DNA of 64,000 nt from Emmonsiellopsis sp. PD_33 (Eukaryota; Ascomycota; Eurotiomycetes; Onygenales; Ajellomycetaceae), in NCBI GenBank assembly GCA_032988165.1, contig JANTQF010000074.1, positions 62,001 through 126,000 on the forward strand. Reading direction: 5' to 3'. Below, piece by piece: positions 1-13,650 of the stretch. The notes under the pieces were generated by a model. That model saw only the letters and a program-made list of their open reading frames with translations, was not told the origin of the DNA and ran no database searches. How positions within the stretch are numbered: position 1 is the stretch's first letter; the number at the start of each line of letters is the position of its first letter. The translations under genes were made by a program, and so were the position numbers.

Positions 1-1132
1 TCAAGGCAGGCTTGATATTCTAATAACATGCACATTCACAACAGTTAGTCTCCCAACACTTTTCAATAGCTTCAGTAATGTTAGGATCCTTCTTATCAGC
101 ATCTTAATTCTTAAGCTCTACTATTTCTTCTGGTAACAGGCTGGCAAAATGAGAGAGGCTGACATTAAACAGGGAGGTAGCTATCAATGAAACTAATTGA
201 CTAGAGACATGTTATAGGCAAGAAGCAGATGAAATAGGGCCAGGGTTTCAAGAAGTATCAGGCAAGAAAGTAGAAGGAGACATGGGAATTAATTCAGAAT
301 AATAGTAATTATTCTGAGGAGAGCAAGGAGAAGGCAGAGGCATTTAGCCAGTCATATGGGAATCACATAGTGAAGCTGGAGGGGGCTGATGCTGAAGATT
401 TCAAGAGGGTAAAGATAAAAGAATTAATAAATAAGGGTTAGTAAGTATAGAGAGAGATAATGAGATACCTACAGTAAGAATTCTACCAGGACTAATATAA
501 AGCCTAGTAGTATGAATGGCTTTTATATTTAACTTAGAATTAATAAAATCTGGCCTCAAGACATTCTCAAGGTCTGAAAGCATTAGTTCCTTGTGAAGCT
601 TTTTGCCCTTTCCAGGATTTTAAGACAACTAAATCTACATCACCTGGTTGATTCTTCTTACTGCAGATGGATAGTTATAATTCCTTATAAAGATCACTAT
701 ATATCTATACTATTTATCCTTCTTCAGTATTAGCTAGAATTCATCAGTAACAGCCTTCCCCCAGCATTCCACACAAGTTTTATATCCTTTTAAAATATAA
801 TTTCAGTAAACCCTAATTATCTCTACCACACAATAGATCTCCACTGTCTGATAGCAGAAGTTAGCTTTAGATACTACTGCCTGTCAGACCTCATCCTTCT
901 TCATTCATTTAAAATATGTAGTAATTTCCTTCTCTCTATCTTCATACCTACTCATGATCAGATTGGCAATTTCACACTGAACCTGATAGTACAGAGCTGC
1001 ACATCTGTTAAGGATATTAATATACTTTCAAATCTTCCTGGTGGTTGACAACTTTTTCTTCCTATACTCAATCAAGGTAAGGGAGTCAGTGGGCTTCAGG
1101 GCCAGGGCACACAGATTTTGGCAGTTCAACAT
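1..1132 (-). pseudogene. ORF3 of B-left, N-terminal part (cut by window)
   Basis: On the minus strand an ATG at 1,132 opens a frame starting MLNCQNL, matching MLNYQNL at 22,699 in B-right. The two copies stay alignable to the window edge. Shared peptides include 'YQVQCEIA', 'KTCV', 'GKAVT', 'LILKKDK' and 'TTRLYIS'. Stops fall at different places in the two copies, so both decayed independently from an intact ORF. The oxygenase-like half seen in B-right would lie beyond position 1. I cannot name this N-terminal region. Confidence 0.6.
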
Positions 1133-1589
1133 TTTGCAGGAAGGTAGTGAGGGAAATTATAGATATAGCATTATCATGAGTTATGTAAGTTGATTTAAAG
1201 GTAAGGCTAAGATATCTATAATGATGGTGAGAGAGAAATGAAGGAAAACACAGAGCAAAGCACACTCTTATAATTTTTTAAATGTAAGATGCAAAAGGTA
1301 GCTGTAGCCAGCAAAATGAGAGAATAAGAAAGGCATACTGTCATTTTAATGGCTATAAAATGAAAGAAACAAAGAAAACTGTAAAGAAATATAAAGATGC
1401 ATCTGAATCCTGACATACTACTCATGCCAGCATTTAAGCCATAAAGAGATAGCTAATAAAGGAAATAAACTAACAAGCAGATACAGCCAAATAAAGGAAA
1501 TAAAGAAAGAATGAATAGAATAAGGAAATAAACATAGTAGTCAGATAATGATAGTAAAACTTTTATTATAAGAAATTAGAGACTACAAA

Positions 1590-4500
1590 ATATTCTCTCC
1601 CCTACCTACATCTTCTTCCTCCTCACCACTATCCTCTACTAGATCTATATTATCCAATACTACCAGCATTTGATCATCATAAAGGTAAAATTTCTTTATC
1701 TAGTTACCTGCAGTAGTGTTGCAGAACAGTATGTCATTTAGCTCTTCAAGATAGTAAGTATCTTTCTCATGATTCACCTCTCATACATAATATAAACCCA
1801 ATCATCAGAAGTTAAGTTTGATAGAATAAGACATCTCTATTTTAGTGTCATGCAGAAGGATAAGATCTCCTACCTGAACTAAATCACATACTAACTACTT
1901 AATTTCATCAAATAGATCCTAATTTTTCTCCCATGCATGCTACAGGTGAAAAACTACCTCCTCCAGGTCCTCATCCCATTTCTTCAACTATCAAATCCAT
2001 ATGTATATCAGATCAGCACAAGAGTAAACAGTGTGCCATGGAAGCATCTGCTATATCAGAACCTCAAACTTAACAGGGAGGATAGCATTATAATCATATT
2101 GCAGATAGAATGGTATTTTACCTGTTAATTGTTAAATGAAGACCCAATTCACTTATAGTACTAAGTAGAAATAGTTAACTCAATTCCTCCCATCTACAGC
2201 AAGCTTTGCCAGTACATCTGAAATAAGATAGTAGCCATATTCAACTATACCATTCACTTTAGCATTGTACAGCAAAATCATTATCTGCCTGATATAATAT
2301 TTGATAGTGAGAATCCTGGTTTATTTCTGATTTTCAGGCCCACCATCACATATTATTTCCCAGAAACAACCATGTCAGCATATAATATCTTTATAAATAA
2401 ACTGGGCTACATGTTCAGCTTTAGCATGAGTAAGAGGCCAGCCTTCAACCCAGCCAGTGAGGTCATTTCAAGTAATAACTGCACACAATTTCCCTCAGTT
2501 CTTCAGAAACTTAACAATATCAATACACCACTTATCTCACAGATAGTTGCAGTGAGTTGGATACAGCAGCTCTTTAAGGTAGTCACTTTCCCAGAACTAG
2601 CACTCATAGCATCTCTTGCAATATACCTTGACATCAGTGAATAGGCCTTCCCACTAATATCACTAAGAGACTTTATGGTTGATTGCCTCACAACCTTTAT
2701 AGCCTAACTTATTATGCATTCAAGTAATGATTTCCTTCTACTCATCCAGATCATTCACCATACATCTCAGTGAAATCCCTTTACCCAACTGGCAAAATAG
2801 ATGTTATTCATGCACAACATAGTTTAATGCATACTTGCACCATTTCAGGAAAACCTTATAAGAAATATTATTGAGCTACTTCAAGATCATAAGATATTTA
2901 ACAATCAATTCACTGCAGTCAGAATAGAATGATAAAAGAATGTAGGATTCTTCACTATTAGCATCATCAGAAACATCAAAGTTAGAGATAGTAGTAGAAG
3001 CCATACTAATATAATTAAGCTCTATCTCAATAAATTCATTAATATTCTGATCCTCAGGTACCTTACTATTAGTAGATGACTATCAAGAAAGATCATCAGC
3101 AGCACTATAAATCTACCCAGAAATATAATGAATGTCAAAATCAAACATCTGAATCCAGGCAAGCCAGTTAGTTACCAGAGCACCAGAAAGATTAGTAGCT
3201 GTTTAGTTGAGCTGAGCAATCAAGGTTTTTACATTAGTTTTGAGAATGAAGTGAATATTATACAGATAATATTAGCATTTCTTCAACATTTTGAGGATAA
3301 CTTAGCACTCTCACTTTCCTGCATCATACTTTGCTTCCACCAGGCTCCAAATCCCATTTTCATATCAATAGGGATGAAGCTTCTTATTCCCAACATCTCA
3401 CTAGCTCAGTATTTCTCCCCAGTTATGCTTGCTGATATTAGTTATGACCATAATATTCCCAGTACCATTAGAATAATCAATGTAGCATAGAGTAGGAGTA
3501 GTTATTAGTACTATCTTTAGGACTAATATGACATTTAATTGCTTGGGTCCCTAGATGAAAAAGGCATTTTTCTTGAACAGCACATAGATTAAGTTGGAAA
3601 TGAGAGTAAAGTTTGGAATCTAAATGCAATAATACATATAAATACTAATGAAGGTATAAGCCTCAGTGATCTCAGTCAGTTCAGGCCACTCAATGATTTT
3701 AACAATTTTGATGGCCTCAGGGTGGCATCTATCAGCATTGATGATGTATCTAATAAGAATCATGCTGAAGCAGCTGAACTCAAATTTTGCAATCTGAATG
3801 CATGTGTTTAAGAGCTTAATGCTAATCAGGATCTAATTCAGATTTTAAAGATGCTTTAAAATAAACTAGTAAATTCCTAGTATGACCTCTTCATTATTAT
3901 ACTGAGATCACAGACCTTTCACACTGACATCATTCATGAAATTATCTGCCTGATGGGGAATATTTGAGCAAAGAATGTAAGCCATGACTTGGCAGAAAGC
4001 AGCAATAGAATTTGTGGCATTCTGTGATAATGTTATCTGGTAAAGAAGGCTGATTAGGGTTTGAAAGGCAGTCATATTATGATTATCCTCATGCAAAGTG
4101 ATCTAGTTATATCTGAAAAAGAAATCCATCATGCTAGTAATGACTTGCCCAGTAAAATCTTCTGCAAAAGCATCAGCACTGAGAGGGATATAGGCATTTT
4201 GAACTGTAATAGCATTTATATCCATATAGGCATTAATGATTCAGTATTTCCCAGACTCCTTCTTCTTAATGAGGAATCATTTATTCTGATATAGACTATG
4301 ATAATGTTTAAAGACATTAGAATTAACTCACTTGTGAAGTATATCTATAACTGTTAATAGTAATTTTTGAGGAACAGAAAACCCAGAGGCCTGCCATACT
4401 TTATACTTAATAGTATGAATCTTAATCAGCAGAGAGACTTTCTCAGCTAGTTTCCCATAATTGCTGAAGCTCCATACTAATACTTTCTCCTACTTGAGTA

Positions 4501-5630
4501 AGATCTCAATCAGCAGCTCACATTCTTAGAGCATCAAAATAGATTCAATTTGAAGCTTTTCTATTCTATCTGGCATGAGGTAAGAGCTACACTGGCAATC
4601 TGAGAAATAGAGCATGATCAGATGGTTATAAAGTGAAGGTGAATTCTTTGTAGGTTTGATGTTGTCTTGATATTATTTCTAATGAATCTCTCTTCATTAA
4701 TCTATCCCACTAGATGTCTTTTCATCTATTATTAATGTATTAAGAGGCTGAATCTTATCTACTTTTCACTTGTATAGTGTGGTAATAATTAGGTGATAAG
4801 ATCAAGAAGAAGGCTCAGTGGAATCATAGAGAGAAAGATTGTGCAATTAAATGCTATGAACTTGATGAATTTCAGAGATAGAGTGCTGTAAGAAAGGAAA
4901 CATAGCATGTAAAAATAACTGAAAGTGTTGTTACAGAATAGTAGGAATGCATGATAGAGATTTCTGGAGCAATTAAATAGTAACCTCTGATTGGCTGGAG
5001 GTATTTATTAGCCCTGAGCTAGGAAATTATAATTAGCTGGAATCCCTCTCATTGCTCTCATGTAGTAGAATTTCTATCCTGCTATTCATCATACTGATAC
5101 TACTAACTCTGACTTCATCTCTTTACTCATCACTATCATTATAAAGATCAGTTGGACTCAGCACTTCTAGTTTAAAGACTAATACTTATCATGAAGATCA
5201 TCTAGCTGTCTATCACTATAATCTTCTGGAGAATAGCTAAGAAAAGACATCTAGTTGATCTCATCATTCAGGTTAAAAACTGTAACAGTGATGCCACCCA
5301 CATTATCTATCTGTCATACTAACTGAGTCACATTTTCATAGGGATGGCCTAGAATGCACTCATGGGAACTACACTCTAGAATAAAGAAGGTTTAAGGTAT
5401 AGATATAAATCCAACATAAATCAGGACATTCTTATAGATTTCAATGATATCACTGTGCTAATTATTAGCACTAAGAATTGACTTGAGAGCATCTTTCTAG
5501 ATGATCAGGTTGAGACTCAAGGCAATACTCTTCATCATACAGTTAATCTCTGCTCCTCCATTAAATATAGCTTTAGTCTGACCTTTTCTGATACCAACAG
5601 AAAACTTGATATGGCTGATGGACACCAGGT
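1590..5630 (-). pseudogene. pol relic of B-left (PR-RT-RH-IN)
   Basis: By collinearity with B-right, protease lies near 5,320-5,620, reverse transcriptase near 3,740-4,330, RNase H near 3,090-3,540 and integrase near 1,590-2,840. Directly visible on the minus strand is 'FMNDVSVKGL' at about 3,910-3,940, corresponding to the [FY]xDD active-site motif of the reverse transcriptase. A short segment resembling the integrase core lies at 2,503-2,691. Many in-frame stops show the polyprotein cannot be made. Limits are approximate and transferred from the other copy. Confidence 0.7.
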
Positions 5631-5879
5631 TCCATTAAAGGTCATATTCCAAGATATGATGAAAGGACTGAATGAAGGAGACTCTGGTAGATTCTTTCTT
5701 AATCATATGCTATTAAACTTTAGCTGGAAGATTCTGAAAGAATATCTACTGTAGTTGAATAGAGTAGGCTATAATATCCTTAAGCTGAATTCCTATGATC
5801 TTCTGACACATGATTTTCTTAAAGACAGTCTGGGTTGTAGTGGTATAATTCTCCTTGTCCTTCATTTCAATAGAGAGTT

Positions 5880-7737
5880 TAAGTCCTTTAGATTTCCTGA
5901 GACAGCAGAGAATGATTTTCTTTTGAATCTTAGATACTTCAGCTATCTCAGCATCAGACATGGCTTCATTAATTAGCTGAGTCAGTATTTCTTCCTGCAA
6001 CTAGCTGTCATAAAGGGTTTATGAATTGTCAGGATCAGGTAAAGATGAGATAATATTCTCAGTAAATGAAACAGATTTTTAGGAGCCATCTGAATAATAA
6101 CTAGCCCTTCAAGAGTAGGTGGAAGGTAGAGCTTTCTCCTTTTCAATTCAGTTAGAGAGTATAGATTGATTCTTATCAGCAGCTAACTCTTTACTCTTAT
6201 TATTTTTAGTAGCAGCCTGAGCAACTATCATGCTAGTAGCTCCTTCTATCTTGCTATTCAAGTTACTCTCTTCTGTGCTGCTCTCAAATCTGACATCACA
6301 TATGCTAATAAAATTAACTGCTAGTAATAGATTGCTATCAGAGGAAACAAGGATGCTACCATCATTATAGAGTTTTACTACTAATAGGCTAATGGAAGGT
6401 GCAGATCTCTGCTCAAAAGCATACTTAATGATGATAATATGTGGTTCATACTGATTCATATTAATCTTTAGGCTGCACTGCATCACATGTCCATCAAAAT
6501 ATTTATCCATTCTATTTCAATGGATCTTTCCTTGATTAATTAGCTTGCCAATTTAGAGGCACTGAGGGAGCATATGAGACAAGTTGCTGCAGCCCTAACA
6601 AGCATGAGAAGAGTAATCATATTATGATATACTTTCAGATCTAGGTTAATATGAACCATCAGGGCCATGCTGCATCTCATAATAGAAAACATTCATAAGA
6701 TCTTGAGCAGAATCAATAGATTCTTGGTTGGTGAGAATGCACAGCATCATAACCAGCTATTATATATTTTCCTGCTGTTGAAACCCAGTGATGGCCAGCA
6801 ACAGCACATCCATCTAATTGACAAGAGATTCAAGCAGGCTGTCATTTAAATTCCTTGGAGCTGAATCAGAAAAAGTAAGTGACACAGAAGAGGCCACTTA
6901 AGGTCTTGACACAGTCAAGATAGGTAGATTAAAGATAGACTGAGCAGAAGGCAGTTGAGTGAGCAACATCATATGAGAACCTAGATCAGATATAATTATT
7001 TGAGCTATCTTTTCTTTGACTTCCTGAGATTTCACTGTAGCTTCACAAACCTTCAAAATTTTCCACTCAGATGGGTTGTTTTGATTAAACCTAGTCTTAC
7101 AAAAAGCCTTCTTGTGAACCTCATCAAGCAAATCTCATAAGAATAACTAGCAGGCAAGAGATTCCTGGATTTCATTTCAGCTGATCAGTGACTTGATAAT
7201 GGCATGGAATTAGTAGTAGAAAGTGAGAATATCTCAGCTGAAAGATTATTTGAAACTAGACAGGGCATTCAGGTAGATCTAGTTGTACATTTATTAATAA
7301 GTATTATTCTGCCAGAACTCTGATATTAATCTTGCTTTGACTTTGATTTAGATTTGCAGGTCCTTCACCAATCAATTCATATAGCTCTATAGTTTTATAG
7401 AGTAATAGTTGTGCAACACAGCTAAGGCTTCATTCTCAGGAATATGGTGCAGCTTCAGCACAGCATCAAACTAATTGATGAACTAAGTAATATTTTTCCC
7501 ATCAAAAGAGAGAGCTTCAAGGGATCTAGGAACCAGTATGAGTATGATAAGTTACTAATAAAGTATTCTACTTTCAGGAGGCAAGATACTACTAGGTATT
7601 AGCAGGCCTGAGGAGGAATTAGTGGAGCTGAACATCTTCTCACTGTTGATCTTGATTTTTAGCAGTAGAGCTAATACTTTTCCTGACTGAGTATAATAAT
7701 ATGTGATGGAATCTGACTGAGCATGTTTAGGAGGCAT
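5880..7737 (-). pseudogene. gag relic of B-left
   Basis: The start codon at 7,737 matches the gag start of B-right (16,104), with the peptide beginning MPPKHA in both. The frame runs leftwards with several premature stops. Surviving segments lie at 7,555-7,737, 6,898-7,131, 6,148-6,510 and 5,746-6,000. In B-right the matching region has a decayed CCHC zinc knuckle. The role by family is the nucleocapsid protein. The 3' limit is approximate because stops and frame loss blur the gag-pol junction. Confidence 0.65.
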
Positions 7738-8160
7738 ATATTAATGGAGAAATAAATAGACAAGCAGTTCATATTTATAGATGAGAAATAGATTAACAAC
7801 AGTGATAATATCTGTGTCTTTTTATAGGTAGAGATTTAGGAACTCAAGAAAGAGAAGGAATTATAAAATCTACTGTAGATTTTTCTTCTCACTGGAGTCT
7901 GCATTTGTTGAAGAATGGCTTGATGAATTCAATAGTTCAATAGGTCTATTCTTCAAAGTTTTCTTCTGATAGTATTGTTATTGGTGCAGCCACAAGGCTG
8001 TAGGCCTGCTCCAACCAAATGGGCCTATCATAAATTGAAATAAGAGAACTGTGTTAAGCAGCACACTCAACAAAAGAAAAGAAAAAAGAGGAAAGAAACT
8101 CAGTATAATCATTTGTATCAACACTGCTATCTGTTCATTCATTCATGATTTCCAATTGTG

Positions 8161-8487
8161 TGCACCAATGAAGTGGGGATAGAGTGTGCACATCAGGCAG
8201 CACTGAACAGGGCAGTAGCAAACACAAGAAAAGAATTGATATCAATGTCAAAGCAGAGGAATGTATTGGCAATCTATAGTACAAAACAACACAGTAATAG
8301 AATGATAAGATAACACACAAAAGAAACAAAAGGTCTATCTCAAAGAAGCATACACATGCATGAGAAATCCACAAATGAATAGATGAAGTCTTACAATAAA
8401 AGGAAAATATCTATCTTTATGGCTGTGCTTGGCAGTGAAAAGCCTCAGCAAAAAATTGATCTAACCCAACAGTGGATCCCCACCACA
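8161..8487 (-). repeat. 5' LTR of B-left (327 bp)
   Basis: Read on the minus strand it starts TGTGGTGGGGATCC and ends in ...GGTGCA, giving TG...CA ends. It aligns over its length with the LTRs at 15,355-15,681 and 26,435-26,759. A short open frame with the same peptide start appears in all three copies; this is LTR sequence conservation and not a gene. Confidence 0.85.
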
Positions 8488-11400
8488 CTGACATTCTATC
8501 TGACCATCTATTTGAGGGTGAAAGGCTGTGGAAAGTTTGTGTCAGACACCAATGATATAGTAGAAGGTTGATTAATATTAGCTGGTAAAAAGTAGTCCCT
8601 GATTGAAGATGTGGTATTTTGATACACTATAAGTATAATAGAATTAGGCATATATGACTTTAGCTAGTTCTTCAGCAGTAATATCCTTCATGCATGGGAT
8701 ATAGAGTGTGAATTTCATATAGATGTCACAAAGAACAAGTATGATATTATGTGTTTGTTTAAGAAAGCTTAAAGCTAGAAGGCCAGTGATGAAGTCCATT
8801 ATAATAAATTTAAATGATTGAAAGGATATAGGTATGATTCTCATTTCTCCAAAAGGTCTATAATACTTAGATTTGACATGCTAACAAACATCACAGGTTT
8901 GAATATAGTTTGAAACATCCTTGAAAAGTTCATACTAGAAGTATTTATCTTGGATGCTTTCTATGAACTATTTGATATCAAAATATCCCCCTTGAGGGTC
9001 ATCATAATTAATATAGAGGATTTCATTGATAAGCACTTGATCTTTAGATACATACACTCTACCATTAGCTCAGAGGATGTCATCTATCTCTAGGGTCTAT
9101 AGTATACTTTCTTCTGTAAATACCCCTTTTTCCTGTACCTATATTTTGATCTTTTGTGCCACAATGTCAAGGTTCTACATGCATTAGAGTAGAGAGATGA
9201 GGGACTCAGGAAGTTCAGAGTAGGCAGAGTCTGTAGCCATTGTCTTGTTGATAACAATATGGAGCATGTAGGGATAACAGGCTGAGCACAGAGCACTATT
9301 AATATTACTAGATGAGTATGGGGCATCACCAGTACTGTCAGATGAGCACACAGTGCACAGGTGAAGAAAAGATGTGGTTGATGGCTTAATTATTAAATAA
9401 GCATCTTATTTATTTATTAGTAATGATTAAGCCTCTTACTCATCATTATAGGTCTGAATGCAGTTTATAATAGGTGAAAGTTCTTTATAAGAGTTAAAGT
9501 CCCAGTCTAGTGCAACATCATGTTGTAGCTTTTATTACAGAGTTAGTAAGAGAATCTCCTCATAAAATGCATCATTATAATCTGCACAGCAACTTAAACC
9601 ATCTGCAGGATTATTTTTCCCTGAATGATGTAATAAGATAAAATCATAAGCACTGAGTGCCTCTGCCCATCTAGTCTGACATCTATTAAATACTTTAGTC
9701 ATCATAAAGTACTGTAGATTTGCATGATCAGACCAGACTTGCACTGGATACTAACTCTCCTTCAGATAGTATCTTTAGTACTTAAAAGCTACAATAATAA
9801 CTAAGAGTTTCTTGTTATGAGTATCATATTGTGTTTCAGCATCAATAAGCTTGTGAGATCAGTAGGCCACTGGGTGCTATAGACTGTCATCTTGGAGCTG
9901 AGATATGATCATAGCTACTACATATATTGAAGTGTTAGGCTCAATCTGGGTGCACCATGCAGGATCAAAATGTACTAGAAGTAGTGCTAAAGTGAAACAC
10001 TCCTTAAGCTTGTAAAATACACTTTTAGCATCCTTTATCCAGAGAAAAGTAGGTTTCTTTTCATCTTTTTTCATTTCTTTTGTCAGGTTGAATAAGGCAC
10101 CAGTAATACAGGAATAGGCTTTGATGAAGTGCCTATAAAAATTAATGAATCCTAAGAAAGACTATACTTTCTTAATAGACATTAGTATGGGCTATTCTAT
10201 TATAATAGTAATTTATTCTAGTTCCATTTCAATACCATCCAGCCCTACAACAAAATCAAGAAAAGAGACCTTTTGAGTAGCAAACTCACACTTGCTGTGC
10301 TTTATGTATAGGTGGGCATGCTTCAAGTGCTTCAAAACCTATTGAACATGTTCTTAGTGCTCCTCCATGTTGTTGGAATATATGAGGATATCATCAAGGT
10401 AGACTACACAACATATGTCAAGGAGATTAGAAAGAGCACTGTTGATGTATACCTAGAAGGTAATAGAAGCATTTAAGAGGCCCATGGGCATGACCACAAA
10501 TTCAAAATGGCTATACTAAGTGTGAAATGCAGTTTTCCAACAATCCTAGAGTATAATTAGTATGTGATAGTACACATCCTGCAGATCCATCTTGGTGAAA
10601 ACCTTTGCACTGGATAGATAGTCCAACATCTCACTAATAAGTAGTAGAGGGTACTGATTCTTAATTGTAATACAGTTAAGGCCATGATAGTTGACACATA
10701 GTCATAATCTACCATCTTTTTTTGGTATAAAGAGGATTGATGCTCCTGCTGAGCTCTTGGAAGATTAGATCCATCCTTTAGTTAATAATGTATTTATAAA
10801 TTTCTGAAGTACTTTAAGCTTGACTTCAGAGAGGGAATAAATGGGCATAAAGAGAGGATCAGTACCAGATTGAAGGTTAATATGATATTCAGTCCCTATT
10901 AGTATAAGTATGCTGGAAGCAGCTTGTTCTGAGAAAAAATACACAAAAGACTCAATATAATCTGGTAAATCAGATAGAAGATCTATATATGCACCTGTAG
11001 TTACAGCTGACACTTTAATTTTGAATGCATCACTTTGTACTAGTATGATAGTCACTAAATTAGCTTTAGTCTTAGTAAGTATCTCACCCATGACTTCCTC
11101 AGCTGAGATTTTCTCAAACTTTAACTCAGATGTGTCATTCTATAAGATAAACTCACCATTCTACTAATTAATAAGTAGATTAACTTCAACTAACTAGGGG
11201 AAATCAAGGATCATATCATAGGTGACAAGCTTGATTGTATAGAAGGGTTGCTGAACACTGACATTATAATCTAGTTGATTAATCATACTGATAGTTAGAT
11301 TGTACTCTTCAAATGATCTGATCATGTGACTGTCAACTGCCTCCACTGTGCACAGGTCACACATAGTGGGCTCCAAACTATTTATCTTTACCCAGAATTC

Positions 11401-12401
11401 ATTAATGAAGTTCACTTCTACTTCAGAGTCCACTAAAGTAAGAATTTACTTCAGGCCCAAAGAGGTATTAATCTTTACTGGAATGATGAATGACAGATGG
11501 CTCTTACATCAGCTTTGAGGAAGAGTTTGAGCAGCCATTACAAGCTTAATAGTACATCTTAATCATTTTTTGATGTAGGGTCTGCATTCCAGGCACAAGC
11601 TTTGCACTCCTCAGTAATGTAGCCCAGATGGGCTTTGTGGAAGTCACACCACTTCTTATTGAAGGAGTTTTACTTGTTCTTATCCTAATTATCTCACTTG
11701 CATTTTCTCATATGGGATGGTGCACCATCAGCTTCTGAATTGATGAAAGGGGGACTATTCTTAGATTTAGACTTCTCTTTGATGCATTTGATACATTCTA
11801 AGAGATTCTATTCTATAATTATTAGTCTGTTTATAACTATATTATAGTTCATATCTTCCATCTTATCTGTATATTTATTGAATTCACACTGGACTTCAGG
11901 GAGAACCTTCATATAGAGATGGCTCTTCCTATGATAGTTATCATAGGAGTGTTGTAGACATTCTTTCACTGCCTGTACTACCACTATAAACTTATGCACA
12001 CTTTGCACTTCTCACTGTTCCATCTTAAGATATTACACTTCTGAGTTATAGAAGGATTTATCTGGGTCAGCAACTTGTTTCTGCATTCAGTTCAGTAAGT
12101 AGATTCAAAAAGGAAGTGTTTTCATGCTCCTTGTATGCTAATATCAACACTTTTGGATGTTACCATCAAAATGAGTAATTACTTCAATGATTTTTTGATG
12201 ATCTGCTGTATTGAAATAGGCTAGATTACTAGCATGATAGATAATGATAGCTGTTGTGAAGGTCTCTAACTTCTTTATACTATAGGTCTGAAACTTTTCA
12301 ACTCCTTTGCATGAATTGCATGAAGTCATATCTAGATCATTCAGCTTTTCTTGCCAGAGTAGAACTTGGTCAAGAAGGGGCCATATATTTCCAGTGAACA
12401 T
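8488..12401 (-). pseudogene. gag-pol relic of element A
   Basis: Readable motifs include the knuckle CDFHKAHLGYITEEC, where a Tyr replaces the His expected in CCHC (a CAC/CAT to TAC/TAT change). RNase H segments contain 'DHANLQYF' and 'HHSGKNNPADGLS'. The integrase contains 'MDFITGLLALSF' and, next to the break, 'LSTAFHPQIDGQ'. These are hallmark strings of fungal Ty3/gypsy polyproteins. Stops and frame changes separate the segments, so no functional product is expected. The RT active-site motif YLDDIL happens to be unmutated. Confidence 0.8.
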
Positions 12402-12650
12402 CTGGGTTTATCCTGTGTTTGCCATGTTCAGTCAGAGGGGAAGCAGCTCTCTCAATGTAGGATGAGGAGGTATTTAAGCTTGGGGCTCATTCAGGATAGA
12501 GATTTAAGCCTGAGGCTTATTCATAGTCACTTAGAGTGCTACATGCTTATCTTAGAGGCATTGAAGTTCCTATTTTATCTTAAGGGTAGTGATCTTGATG
12601 ATAAGGCATTCAGACTCAGCCTGAATCTCCACAGTCAATTAGGGTGAGAG
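8488..12650 (-). mobile_element. Ty3/gypsy relic A, interrupted by B-left
   Basis: A second, distinct gypsy family on the minus strand. In transcription order it shows gag with a zinc knuckle (near 11,590-11,670), a protease region (near 11,194-11,433), reverse transcriptase with an intact YLDDIL motif (near 10,385-10,405), RNase H (9,535-10,074) and the integrase core (8,488-8,900). Integrase stops at 8,488 where the 5' LTR of B-left begins; the rest of A should lie left of B-left, outside the window. I did not find the 5' LTR of A, so the right limit is approximate. Confidence 0.8.
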
Positions 12651-13650
12651 AGGCTTTGAAGAAGGAGTGCCCTTGCAGCTGAAAGGCAGGCTTTGAGCTG
12701 AAGGCATTTTTTATTCTTCTGCCTGAGTAGTAGGTGCAGTGGAAGTACCTCAATTTTTCTTAGAAGAGGCTATAGTGAAATGCAAAATTAGCTTAACAGA
12801 TCATCTCTCAAAGTAGAGCAATTAGAAACTGTGAGAGTGTAGGTCAAATAGATGATGTGAAGAGCTTAATAGGAGGAATAGATTGGATATAGATGTAGCT
12901 AAGGTTGAAGGTAGAGTACCTAAAGGAAAGTAGCTAATTACTGAGGTTTCTATATGTAGGAACCTTAGCAAAGATATATATATAATTATGCAATAACATA
13001 AGAAATGACTAAGCAAAGAGTAAGCATGAGGTATTGACATAAGAGATGAATACACTCTAGGCACATAGTGTAGTTGATATGTGCTAGGTGTGGCAATGAT
13101 AAGAAGGTGTGCACTTGCACATGACAATCTATCTTAATGATATGATGGAAGGTGTGGGAAATTACTGCACCTACTCTTTATTATGGGTATGTACTCACTT
13201 CACAGATCTATATATATATATTTTAGAGCTGTTGGTAGCTAGTTCACATGCATATCTAGATATTCTAAAAATAGTGAGGGTTCATATCATATATTATCTT
13301 AAAAGACATTAGTATGAGCTCATTTTATAGTTGTATTTGAGTTGGCCAGTTCAGTATATAGAAAATAAAAAGAGATGATGTTGATTTCAGAGGTGAACTG
13401 AAAGTGAGTAAATAAAGTGACATATTAATTATCAGGTAAAGTAGTCAGATAATACCCAATTCATTATAAAATACCCATCTTTTCCTCTTCCTCTTTCTCT
13501 TCCTCTTTCTTCTTTAAATATACAGTCAGAACTCTGATTTTACATCCATTCCCCTCTCCTCCACTGATATAGACATCTTCCTCCCCTCTCTTGCTTTGAA
13601 ATATCAAGTAAGTAATTATTATGCTTGAAGAAGCTTGAAATTTTAAAGAT
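12651..13650. other. Unassigned A+T-rich spacer
   Basis: CpG-less sequence between the gag side of element A and the next decayed gene. It may contain the 5' LTR and leader of element A, but I could not match it to any other copy in the window. Short open frames here (for example 12,822-13,127 minus and 13,540-13,800 minus) have biased composition and I see no domain in them. Confidence 0.4.

Larger units (their letters stand above)
1..8487 (-). mobile_element. Ty3/gypsy element B-left, partial at window edge
   Basis: A decayed LTR retrotransposon read leftwards. It is collinear, in inverted orientation, with B-right: position x here matches about 23,841 minus x there, with small indels. From right to left it holds the 5' LTR, gag, protease, reverse transcriptase, RNase H, integrase and the first part of ORF3; the rest and the 3' LTR lie outside the window. 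Its 5' LTR begins directly inside the integrase frame of element A, so B-left inserted into A. Coding frames are interrupted by many stops, so it is not autonomous. Confidence 0.85.
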
